From contig NZ_FOVL01000005.1 in the NCBI RefSeq assembly GCF_900115145.1, forward strand, positions 114,533 to 178,532: DNA of 64,000 nucleotides, written 5' to 3'. Every line of letters begins with the position of its first letter. Position 1 is the first letter of the stretch. The notes under the pieces are model-generated. The model searched no databases. It was given only the letters and a program-made list of their open reading frames with translations, and was not told the DNA's origin. A program made the translations under genes and the position numbers. Origin of the DNA: Salegentibacter flavus. Its GTDB lineage: Bacteria > Bacteroidota > Bacteroidia > Flavobacteriales > Flavobacteriaceae. This document shows positions 35,651-43,576 of the stretch, piece by piece.

Positions 35651-38578
35651 TTAAAAATCAATGGCATCATAGATTACTCCCTGAATTTTTGATCGTACAT
35701 CTTCCCTTATTAATTTTCTATTGTTAGAATCGGGGAAGGTCCTGTTAGACAAAAACACGTATACTATCTCTTCTTCAGGATCTGCCCACGCAAAAGTACC
35801 GGTAAATCCTGAATGTCCAAAACTAGACATGGAAACGCAATTACAGGTTGGACCGGAAGTTTGCAGTTGTGGTTTGTCGAAACCAACACCCCGCCTTACA
35901 TCTTCTTCACAATAATAACAGGTATTAAATTTTCCTACAGTTTCTTCTTTAAAGAATTTTTCACCTCCATAGGCACCATTATAAAGGAAAACATGCATCA
36001 TTTTAGCAACATCGTTTGCCGTGCTGAAAAGACCGGCGTGTCCACCAATCCCACCTTGCATTGCTGCGCCCTGATCATGAACATAACCATGAACCACCTG
36101 GCCGCGCCAGAGTTTATCGTTTTCGGTAGGAACTATCTGCTCCTTTTGGAATTTCGTTAATGGAAGGTAACCTGTATAATTTGCTCCTAAAGGTTTATAT
36201 AAGTTTTCCTGTGTAATGCTGTGTAAAGTGGTCTGGTAATAAGCCTCGAGATAATACTTCAGCATATAAAAAGGAAGATCACTGTATTTGTACTTTTGCC
36301 GGGATTCCAGTTTGCTTTCTTTTATAATATCCAGAATCGTATCCTGCATATCATTACGAATAAACATTTCCTCGGCTACAGTAGTATTGAAATCTGCTGA
36401 TGGTGTTTTCGAATAATAAACTGTAGAGGGCTTTCGCGTTACTTTGTCAATAGTTGGCACATAAAATGGCAACCATGCTTTTAACCCCGCATAATGCATA
36501 AGCATATCCTGAAGTGTGATATGTCCCTTATTTGAGCCTTCAAAAAGTGGAAGCAATTCATCCAGGCGAGTGTCAAAATTCACAATCCCTTCTTCTTCCT
36601 GTTGCATGATAAGCGGAAGGGTTGCGAGAATCTTGGTTAAAGAGGCCAGATCATAGAGCGAAGTGTCACTAACCGGAATATTTTTTTCGTAAGTATGATA
36701 TCCGAAATTCTTCTGGTAAACAACCTTTCCTTTTCTGGCCACAAGAATCTGGGCACCCGGGGTCATTTCCTTATCGATGGCATCTTCAATAATGCTATCT
36801 ATTTTTTGAAGTTTATGGGAATTAAGCCCTACATTTTCGGGTTTTCCATAGGACATCCGGTTAAGACCTTTGGTCTGAAAACCCGTCCCTACAGGATATT
36901 CAGTTCCCAGGCTCACGGGTAGTAAACCCTTTGCCTCTAACCCTCCAAAAATTACCTGAGCCAGCTTTTGCTGGGCAATTTTATTGTTTTGATACCCAAT
37001 TAAAATTCCCTCCAGATTTTGGGTGGGTAAGGGTGTCAATGCGTATGGCCTGGTAAAAAGTCCTAGGACGGTGGTGTTTTTGCGGGAAATTTCGTGAATC
37101 CATTCAATTTCCCTGGGTGAGAATTTATAACCTGCCCAGGGGTTCACATCAGGTTTATGAAAACCAATTACTACATAATTATATTCCTCCAGTTTATTTA
37201 ACAAACCTGAAATTGTGGTCGCACTAACCCAGTCTACCTTGGCATATTTTCGCATCTGCGCCAAAAATTCGCTGCCATCGGCATCTCCAAAATTCACATA
37301 GGCTATCTTCTTTTTCTCAAGATTTTTAATCGGAACAACAGCTTTGTTATTCTTAAGAAGGGTGAGCGAACTTTCTACCAGGGATTCAAAAAGCGCACTG
37401 TCTCTAACCGTTTTTAATTCTTCGTAGATGTACCCGGGCCGTACGGGCTTGTAATTGTTTAGACCAACCTTATATTTAGCCAAAAGGATCTTTTTTACCG
37501 AATGAGCGAGTCTGGGTTCAGAGATGGTTCCTTTTATATAGGCGTTTGTTATGGTTTCTATGGCTTTAGGCACATCTTTAGACATTAGCAAAATATCATT
37601 TCCTGCGAGAAAAGCGGCAAGATCTATTTCTCCGATAGTCTTATAATCTGCCGCTCCTTTCATATTAAGCGCATCGGTAAAAATAAGTCCGTTAAAACCC
37701 ATTTGATCTTTGAGCAGATCAGAAATAATATTATTGCTTAAAGAAGACGGCAGGTTCTCCCGGTTTTCAAGTTGGGGAACATTTAAATGAGCTACCATCA
37801 CGCTGGAAAGTCCTTCCCGGATTAAATCATAATAAGGATAAAGTTCTACCTCTTTAATTCTTTCTTCTGAAAAACTTATTGTGGGAAGCGTTTTATGCGA
37901 ATCTGAATCGGTATCGCCGTGTCCGGGAAAATGCTTTGCGCTGGAAAGCACGCCTTCCTTGTGCATCCCTTTCATAAAAGCGACAGATTTTTCAGCCACA
38001 TTTTCCTTTTCTTCCCCAAAACTTCTGTTCCCGATAATGGGATTATTGGGATTGGTGTTGATGTCTACCACAGGCGCAAAGTTTATATGCACTCCCATTC
38101 TTTTACTATGCCTGCCAATAGCTGCCCCGGCAGATTCAATTAGTTTGTTGTCTTTAATCGCGCCTAGTGTCATATTCCACGGTAAGGCAAATGTAGAATC
38201 AAGACGCATAGAGAGACCCCATTCGGCATCCATTCCAATAATGAGCGGAAAATCTGATAGCTCCTGAAATTCGTTGTGAATACTGATTTGTCTTTTCGGA
38301 CCTCCCTTAGAAAAAATGAGACCGCCAATTTTATGTTCTTTAATAAGCTTTCGGGTCCTGTTCAGTTCTCTTTCTGAAGCACTCGAGAATACATCAACCA
38401 TAAATAACTGGCCAATTTTCTCATCAAGGCTCATTTGCGCATACACGCTATCAACCCATTTTCGCTGAGCTTCAGCATCATCAGCCAGTAAAGGATGTGT
38501 GTTCTGTCCGAATGAATTAAAGCTAATAAAAATGAGAAATAAAAACAGGAAACGAATCTGCCCCTTAAAATTCATCAT
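35651..38578 (-). CDS. GH3 beta-N-acetylglucosaminidase fused to a serine beta-lactamase-like hydrolase
   Basis: 975 residues from ATG 38578, which overlaps the stop of the gene before it (ATGATGA); an in-frame ATG at 38599 would lie inside that gene. Signal peptide about 1-25 (RFLFLFLIFISFNSFGQ). The GH3 domain (about 35-350) carries the NagZ His-Asp loop KHFPGHGDTDSDSHKTLP and the nucleophile in GLIFTDALNMKG. A GH3 C-domain follows (to about 575). The last 380 residues are a penicillin-binding/class C lactamase fold: SLTK (SxxK), YSDL (YxN-like) and HSGFTGT. Likely acts on peptidoglycan sugars and peptides in the periplasm. The fusion is common in Bacteroidetes. Confidence 0.9.
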   Translation of the reverse strand: MMNFKGQIRFLFLFLIFISFNSFGQNTHPLLADDAEAQRKWVDSVYAQMSLDEKIGQLFMVDVFSSASERELNRTRKLIKEHKIGGLIFSKGGPKRQISIHNEFQELSDFPLIIGMDAEWGLSMRLDSTFALPWNMTLGAIKDNKLIESAGAAIGRHSKRMGVHINFAPVVDINTNPNNPIIGNRSFGEEKENVAEKSVAFMKGMHKEGVLSSAKHFPGHGDTDSDSHKTLPTISFSEERIKEVELYPYYDLIREGLSSVMVAHLNVPQLENRENLPSSLSNNIISDLLKDQMGFNGLIFTDALNMKGAADYKTIGEIDLAAFLAGNDILLMSKDVPKAIETITNAYIKGTISEPRLAHSVKKILLAKYKVGLNNYKPVRPGYIYEELKTVRDSALFESLVESSLTLLKNNKAVVPIKNLEKKKIAYVNFGDADGSEFLAQMRKYAKVDWVSATTISGLLNKLEEYNYVVIGFHKPDVNPWAGYKFSPREIEWIHEISRKNTTVLGLFTRPYALTPLPTQNLEGILIGYQNNKIAQQKLAQVIFGGLEAKGLLPVSLGTEYPVGTGFQTKGLNRMSYGKPENVGLNSHKLQKIDSIIEDAIDKEMTPGAQILVARKGKVVYQKNFGYHTYEKNIPVSDTSLYDLASLTKILATLPLIMQQEEEGIVNFDTRLDELLPLFEGSNKGHITLQDMLMHYAGLKAWLPFYVPTIDKVTRKPSTVYYSKTPSADFNTTVAEEMFIRNDMQDTILDIIKESKLESRQKYKYSDLPFYMLKYYLEAYYQTTLHSITQENLYKPLGANYTGYLPLTKFQKEQIVPTENDKLWRGQVVHGYVHDQGAAMQGGIGGHAGLFSTANDVAKMMHVFLYNGAYGGEKFFKEETVGKFNTCYYCEEDVRRGVGFDKPQLQTSGPTCNCVSMSSFGHSGFTGTFAWADPEEEIVYVFLSNRTFPDSNNRKLIREDVRSKIQGVIYDAIDF

Positions 38579-39060
38579 TTTAAAAATCTGTTGTGCCAAC
38601 TTTCAGAGGCAGGAACCTCCCAGTTATTCAAATACTCTTCTTTATTATTTACGAGGTTGTTAAAAACAATAGTATTTGGAGAAACCGATTTGTTTTTAGC
38701 CATTTTCCTGAAATCAATCAGGGTCTTATACGCTACAAATTCTCCTTGTTTGTAAGAAACGTTCATCTTATCCAAAAGATCTACATTGTAGTCTTTTTCA
38801 AGTTGTTGAATAAAAGCAACGGAAGCATCTATCGAACAACCGGAGGCAGGATTAACCTGTTGGTCAAGTCCAATAGTGATAAAACGCTTATATTTAATAT
38901 CGTAACCTGCTTTAAGTCCGGAGCCGTGCACTGTCCATTGGGTTAGAAATTCATCTAACCTGGCTTTTATTTCTTCTAATTCTTCCTGGGTAAAAGAACG
39001 GTTGGCCTGATAAACCCAAACACGTGCAGAGTCTGGCAGGTTTTCAAAGGGTACTAACAT
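38575..39060 (-). CDS. Conserved Bacteroidetes protein of unknown function (often labelled ABC transporter ATPase)
   Basis: 161 residues. No Walker A or signature motif is visible, so the ATPase label used for homologues is not supported. Readable blocks: RVWVYQANRSFTQEELEEIKARLDEFL (N-terminal), TVHGSGLKAGYDIKYKRFITIGLD, and PASGCSIDASVAFIQQLE. The single conserved Cys lies in the last block. It is soluble with no signal peptide. It is followed with an ATGA overlap by the GH3 fusion, so they are co-translated. A good promoter lies upstream. Confidence 0.72.
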   Translation of the reverse strand: MLVPFENLPDSARVWVYQANRSFTQEELEEIKARLDEFLTQWTVHGSGLKAGYDIKYKRFITIGLDQQVNPASGCSIDASVAFIQQLEKDYNVDLLDKMNVSYKQGEFVAYKTLIDFRKMAKNKSVSPNTIVFNNLVNNKEEYLNNWEVPASESWHNRFLK

Positions 39061-39082
39061 TTGATGTAAATTTAGGTGATCA

Positions 39083-39115
39083 CAAAACTAATTGATTTCC
39101 CTGTTGGAATTCAAA
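39083..39115 (-). promoter_or_regulatory. Promoter of the unknown-protein/GH3/bshA unit
   Basis: On the minus strand TTTG (39115-39112), 21 bases, then TAGTTTTG (39090-39083). Both boxes match the Bacteroidetes consensus. Confidence 0.6.
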
Positions 39116-39145
39116 TATAGTACCAGTTTTTAGTGTTAAAATCCC

Positions 39146-39937
39146 CTATAAATCTTCAGCGGAAGCGATAAGTTCGGCAACGTCCATTACAGCAATGTCG
39201 TCTTCCTGATTTTTGCTTTTTACGCCATCGGTCATCATGGTATTACAAAACGGACAACCTGCTGCGATAACTTCTGGTTGAACTTCTAAAGCCTGTTCGG
39301 TTCTTTCGATATTTACATCTTTATTACCCGGTTCAGGTTCTTTGAACATCTGTCCGCCTCCTGCTCCACAGCATAAGCCTTCGCTCTTGCATTTTTTCAT
39401 CTCAATGAGTTCTACCTCGAGTTTACGAAGTAAATCGCGTGGTGCTTCATATTCTCCATTTCCACGTCCCAAATAACAAGGATCGTGAAAAGTGATGCGC
39501 TTACCTTTAAATTTTCCTCCTTCAACTTTTAACCTACCTTCTTCAAGGAGTGATTTCAGAAACTGGGTGTGGTGCACTATCTCGTAGTTTCCTCCCAGGG
39601 CGGGATATTCGTTCTTGATAGTATTAAAGCAATGAGGACAGGCAGTTACTATCTTTTTTATTTCATAGCCATTAAGCACTTCAATATTGGTCGCAGCCTG
39701 CATTTGGAATAAAAATTCATTTCCGGCACGTTTTGCCGGATCTCCGGTACAGCTTTCTTCCGTACCCAAAACCGCAAAATCCACTCCGGCGTTATGTAGT
39801 AGTTTTACAAAAGCTTTGGTTATTTTTTTTGCACGATCATCAAAACTTCCGGCACATCCCACCCAAAAAAGGACTTCGGGTTTCTTGCCTTCCGCCATAT
39901 ATTCGGCCATTGTAGGTACCTTTAGTGCTTCTGCCAT
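39146..39937 (-). CDS. CCG-domain Fe-S protein (HdrB/GlpC-like)
   Basis: 263 residues with two cysteine-rich CCG repeats: FWVGCAGSFD ... ESCTGDPA ... VTACPHCFNT and FHDPCYLGRG ... GLCCGAGGG ... AGCPFCNTMM. In heterodisulfide reductase HdrB these bind a noncubane 4Fe-4S cluster. It follows the membrane Fe-S protein by 42 bases, so the two probably form a quinone-linked electron-transfer complex. Donor and acceptor are unknown. Soluble. Confidence 0.87.
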   Translation of the reverse strand: MAEALKVPTMAEYMAEGKKPEVLFWVGCAGSFDDRAKKITKAFVKLLHNAGVDFAVLGTEESCTGDPAKRAGNEFLFQMQAATNIEVLNGYEIKKIVTACPHCFNTIKNEYPALGGNYEIVHHTQFLKSLLEEGRLKVEGGKFKGKRITFHDPCYLGRGNGEYEAPRDLLRKLEVELIEMKKCKSEGLCCGAGGGQMFKEPEPGNKDVNIERTEQALEVQPEVIAAGCPFCNTMMTDGVKSKNQEDDIAVMDVAELIASAEDL

Positions 39938-39979
39938 AATTGTATAATTTTATTCAGAAATTTTTCTTCTTGATTAGTC

Positions 39980-41320
39980 TTAATTCTCATTAGCCCAGTT
40001 AAGGCGATCCTGTTGGTTATAGGGCCAGGGCGCTCCATTATTCTCAATATTTGTCATCGCGATCCCTAATTCATTAGGAGCGGCGCTTTGTTCCATAACA
40101 AGATACCGGCGCATATCAAGAATAATTGAAAGTGGATCTATCCCAATAGGACAGGCCTCTACACAGGCATTACAGGTGGTACAGGCCCAAAGTTCCTCCC
40201 GAAGAATATAATCATCAAGCAATTGCTTGCCATCGTCTTCGAATTTTCCATTTTTATTGATAATCTCTCCTATTTCTTCTACCCGGTCGCGGGTATCCAT
40301 CATAATTTTCCGGGGAGATAATTTCTTCCCTGTTAGGTTTGCAGGGCACTCAGAAGTACATCTGCCACATTCGGTACAGGTATAGGCATTGAGTAATTGC
40401 ACCCTATTGAGATCCATCACATCTGAAGCCCCGAATTTTTCGGGTTCAGCATCTGATTCCTCTTCCGCAGGTCCGGCAAAAGGATCGGCATCGGGATCCA
40501 TCATTAATTTCACCTCGTTGGTCACGGCTTCAAGGTTATCCATTTCTCCTTTTGGCTGAAGTTTTGAGTAATAAACATTAGGGAAAGCAAGAAGTATATG
40601 TAAATGTTTGGAATAATAAAGATAGTTCAGGAATATCAAAATTCCCAGAATATGAAGCCACCAGGCAGCCCTTTCTATAATGATAAGGCTTGCATTGCTC
40701 ATTCCGTCAAAAATAGGGAGTAAAAACTGGCTCACCGGGAAGGCCCCTACAATACCCGCTTCCTGCGAATAGTGTGCGGCACCGTTTAGCTGAAGCTGAT
40801 AATCTGTAGCATTCATCACCAAAAACAGGAGCATAAGTACCATTTCGAAATAAAGAATGTAGTTGGCGTCATTTTTAGGCCATCCTTTTAATTCCCTGCT
40901 TAAAAACCTGTAAATATTGCTGATGTTTCTTCGGGTCCAGAAGATAATTACTCCTATGAGAACCAGCAGCGCCAGGATTTCAAAAGATCCGATAAGGAAG
41001 TTATAGAATCCACCCATAAAAGATAGTATCCGGTGGGTACCCAAAAGACCATCAATAATGATCTCCAGAACTTCAATATTGATGATAATAAAGCCAACAT
41101 ATACTATTACATGAAGAATTCCGGCAATGGGTCGTTTTACCATCTTACTCTGTCCCAATGCTATTCTGGACATTTTGGCCCAGCGTTCGCCAGACCGGTC
41201 GGTGCGGTCTATAACTTTTCCTAATTTAATATTGCGGATCAGGCGTTTTACATTTCGGGTAAAAAACCAAATACCGGCCACCAGGGCCAATAGGAATAAA
41301 ATTTGGGAAATGATTTGCAT
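39980..41320 (-). CDS. Membrane 4Fe-4S protein (HdrC-like C-terminus, cytochrome b-like N-terminus)
   Basis: 446 residues. About six hydrophobic helices in 1-260, the size of a NarI/HdrE-like quinone-binding b-type domain, then two 4Fe-4S motifs: CTECGRCTSECPANL and CTTCNACVEACPIGID (about 315 and 375). His residues in the helices (for example HVIVYVGF and HILGILIF) could bind heme. It is likely the membrane anchor of the HdrB-like protein. It begins 10 bases after the MCE gene, so they share a transcript. Confidence 0.85.
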   Translation of the reverse strand: MQIISQILFLLALVAGIWFFTRNVKRLIRNIKLGKVIDRTDRSGERWAKMSRIALGQSKMVKRPIAGILHVIVYVGFIIINIEVLEIIIDGLLGTHRILSFMGGFYNFLIGSFEILALLVLIGVIIFWTRRNISNIYRFLSRELKGWPKNDANYILYFEMVLMLLFLVMNATDYQLQLNGAAHYSQEAGIVGAFPVSQFLLPIFDGMSNASLIIIERAAWWLHILGILIFLNYLYYSKHLHILLAFPNVYYSKLQPKGEMDNLEAVTNEVKLMMDPDADPFAGPAEEESDAEPEKFGASDVMDLNRVQLLNAYTCTECGRCTSECPANLTGKKLSPRKIMMDTRDRVEEIGEIINKNGKFEDDGKQLLDDYILREELWACTTCNACVEACPIGIDPLSIILDMRRYLVMEQSAAPNELGIAMTNIENNGAPWPYNQQDRLNWANEN

Positions 41321-41330
41321 AACAGGTTGG

Positions 41331-42281
41331 TTATTTTAACGAATCCTGCGGCGGCTCATAAGGTCCTGGTTTTTTACCAAAAACAGAGAAGTGAACATAT
41401 CGCTTAGGATTCAGTTTTATATCTTGTAATAATTGTTCCAGCTCTTTTGTTGCTCTGTCAAGATTATCATATACCTTATCGTCATTAAGCAATTTTCCTG
41501 CAGTTCCCTGGCCATTGGTCAGGTTACTGGAAATCTTTTCAAAATCGGCGACCACACTTTCAATATCATTGGTGATCTTACCTATATTCATTGTTGATAA
41601 CGTATCAGAGAATTTATTGAAGTTGGTAGACATTTCATCCAGGTTTGTAAAAGTCCTGTCTAATTTAGATGAATTGTTTTTTACCAGGCCTTCCAGTTCA
41701 TAAGCCGTTCCTTTAAAAGAGCGAGCCGTTTCTCCCAGATCTTTAAAGGTGCTTCTGATATTGTTGCGGGTACTATCATCCATTATTTCGTTTAACGCGG
41801 TTAGCAAAGAATCGGCGCTAACAATGGAGCTTTCGATTTTTTCCTGGAGCGGGGCTAGTTTTTCATTTACCAATTCCATGATACCCTCTTCCACCTCGCT
41901 TTTTAAAATATCTCCGGATTCGGCCATCTCAGGATCATCATAATTAGGGATGATAGCCAGTGATTTTCCGCCAAGGATACTACCTCCGTATACCTCGGCA
42001 ATACTGGATTTAGAGAATTGAAAATCATTTTCTACGGTAAATGTTACCCGGATCAACCCAGACTGGTCTACAAAATCAATATTAGTGATCTGACCTACTT
42101 TGAGGCCGTTTATAGTCACGGGCGAGGAAGGAGACAAGCCCTCCACATCATCATACATGGCGTAAAAGGTCCTGCTCGAATCGAGAAGATTTTTTCCTTT
42201 CAGAAAACTGTAACCAAATATCAGGAGAATGATAGCTGTAATAGCTAAAAGGGCAGTTTTTACCTCACGTGTAAATTTCAA
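41331..42281 (-). CDS. MCE/MlaD-family lipid transport protein
   Basis: 316 residues. An N-terminal anchor helix (about 9-28, LLAITAIILLIFGYSFL) precedes the MCE domain (about 38-115, FYAMYDDVEGLSPSSPVTINGLKVGQITNI). The remainder is a long helical, coiled-coil region ending SVFGKKPGPYEPPQ. MlaD proteins form hexameric rings that carry phospholipid between membranes. The usual MlaE/MlaF permease and ATPase are not adjacent, and instead Fe-S genes follow. Confidence 0.9.
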   Translation of the reverse strand: MKFTREVKTALLAITAIILLIFGYSFLKGKNLLDSSRTFYAMYDDVEGLSPSSPVTINGLKVGQITNIDFVDQSGLIRVTFTVENDFQFSKSSIAEVYGGSILGGKSLAIIPNYDDPEMAESGDILKSEVEEGIMELVNEKLAPLQEKIESSIVSADSLLTALNEIMDDSTRNNIRSTFKDLGETARSFKGTAYELEGLVKNNSSKLDRTFTNLDEMSTNFNKFSDTLSTMNIGKITNDIESVVADFEKISSNLTNGQGTAGKLLNDDKVYDNLDRATKELEQLLQDIKLNPKRYVHFSVFGKKPGPYEPPQDSLK

Positions 42282-42304
42282 GAGCTATTTTTTTTGGATA
42301 TGCA

Positions 42305-42312
42305 CAAATTTA
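42305..42312 (-). promoter_or_regulatory. -7 element for the MCE gene
   Basis: Reads TAAATTTG on the minus strand, 24 bases before the MCE ATG. No -33 box seen. Confidence 0.4.
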
Positions 42313-42335
42313 GAAATAAAAATAGAAAGATAACT

Positions 42336-43439
42336 CTAATTGACCTCAGATTTTAACGCCTCATTAACCGTAATCTTTTTATCATCTTTAAAGGCAACAA
42401 TGAAACTTGAAGGATATCCCTTCTCTTTTGCTTCTCTATGCAATTCCTGAATTCTCATGTAACTAGAGGTGTCTCCGTAGTAGTATTTATACAGCCTATC
42501 CTCTTTTTCTCGAGTTACATTCCTAAACCCCTTGAAGTTATAGGGTTTTGTTTCCAGTTTAGTGCTGCCTGCTGCCAATTGAACTTTAAAGGTAATACCT
42601 TCATAATAATCTGAAGATTCAGCAATCCCAAACTCCCGGTCTGAAATACTTTCCAGGGTGTTCAAATTAATGTTTTCGGCATACTTAATAATAGCATCAA
42701 CAATAGCATTTGAAAGATTATCCTGCCCTTTTCTGCTATTTAAATAAGGGCCTTCATGATTATTGGTTAAAAATCCGGTTTCGATTAATACGCTGGGCAT
42801 AACCGCATTTTTTAATACAAGAAAACCGGCCTGTTTTACTCCACGATTCTTACGTTTTAGTTTATGGGTGAAATTTTTCTGAATAAAATCGGCAAGGAGA
42901 ATACTTTGGTTAAGATACTCTTCCTGCATAAGAGCCATTCCTATATAGGACTCAGGAGAATTGGGATCAAAACCTCCATAGGTTATTTCATAATCCTCCT
43001 CCAGGAAGATCACAGAGTTCTCCTTCTTAGCCACCTCAAAGTTTTCCTGAGATTTATGAAGTCCCAGCACGAAAGTTTCGGTGCCGTAGGCCTGAGAATT
43101 ATGAGCATTTAAGTGAACCGAAACGAAAAGATCGGCGTTAGCATCGTTTGCAATTTTGGCTCTCTGTTTAAGCTCGATAAAAACGTCGCTCTTACGGGTG
43201 TAAATAACTTCAATATCTCCTCGTTTTTCAAGGGCCTTCCCTACTTGCAACACAATGTTTAAAGCAATTTCTTTTTCCTTAAATCCATTACCCCGGTTTC
43301 CGGGATCTTTTCCGCCGTGACCGGCATCCAAAACAACTACAAAACGATCTCGTGGTGGCTTCTCAGTTTCATAAGCATACAGGTAAGATGCTGGCAGAAG
43401 AAAAATTAATACGAAAAGTTTAAGTAAGTTCGTTCTCAT
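42336..43439 (-). CDS. N-acetylmuramoyl-L-alanine amidase (Amidase_3)
   Basis: 367 residues from ATG 43439 (MRTNLLKLF); an upstream ATG at 43454 adds five residues. Signal peptide to about 22 (LIFLLPASYLYA). The zinc amidase domain: VVLDAGHGGKDPG (His, first ligand), the Glu in KEKEIALNI, FVSVHLNAHNS (His), and VLIETGFLTN (catalytic Glu). A C-terminal SPOR-like segment follows (ITFKVQLAAGSTKLETKPYNFKGF ... YKYYYGDTSS), a peptidoglycan-binding fold. It cuts peptide stems from glycan during division. Divergent from the lptD-like gene. Confidence 0.9.
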   Translation of the reverse strand: MRTNLLKLFVLIFLLPASYLYAYETEKPPRDRFVVVLDAGHGGKDPGNRGNGFKEKEIALNIVLQVGKALEKRGDIEVIYTRKSDVFIELKQRAKIANDANADLFVSVHLNAHNSQAYGTETFVLGLHKSQENFEVAKKENSVIFLEEDYEITYGGFDPNSPESYIGMALMQEEYLNQSILLADFIQKNFTHKLKRKNRGVKQAGFLVLKNAVMPSVLIETGFLTNNHEGPYLNSRKGQDNLSNAIVDAIIKYAENINLNTLESISDREFGIAESSDYYEGITFKVQLAAGSTKLETKPYNFKGFRNVTREKEDRLYKYYYGDTSSYMRIQELHREAKEKGYPSSFIVAFKDDKKITVNEALKSEVN

Positions 43440-43521
43440 AAATATGTAACGCAAAGTTTGGGGTGAATATTTTAATTACTATTTTTCCTTAAATCTCAAA
43501 TCCAAGCTGAAAAAATATATG

Positions 43522-43529
43522 TAATTTTG
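43522..43529 (+). promoter_or_regulatory. -7 element for the LptD-like gene
   Basis: TAATTTTG, exact TAnnTTTG, 48 bases before the TTG start. No -33 partner recognised. Confidence 0.5.
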
Positions 43530-43576
43530 AATTCGCAAAAAGCGAGCCATTCCGTACAAAAATAGCACTTAAAGCA

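Noticed and set aside
38575..39060. ABC transporter ATPase label for the 161-residue protein
   Set aside because: No Walker A, Walker B or LSGGQ-like motif can be found.
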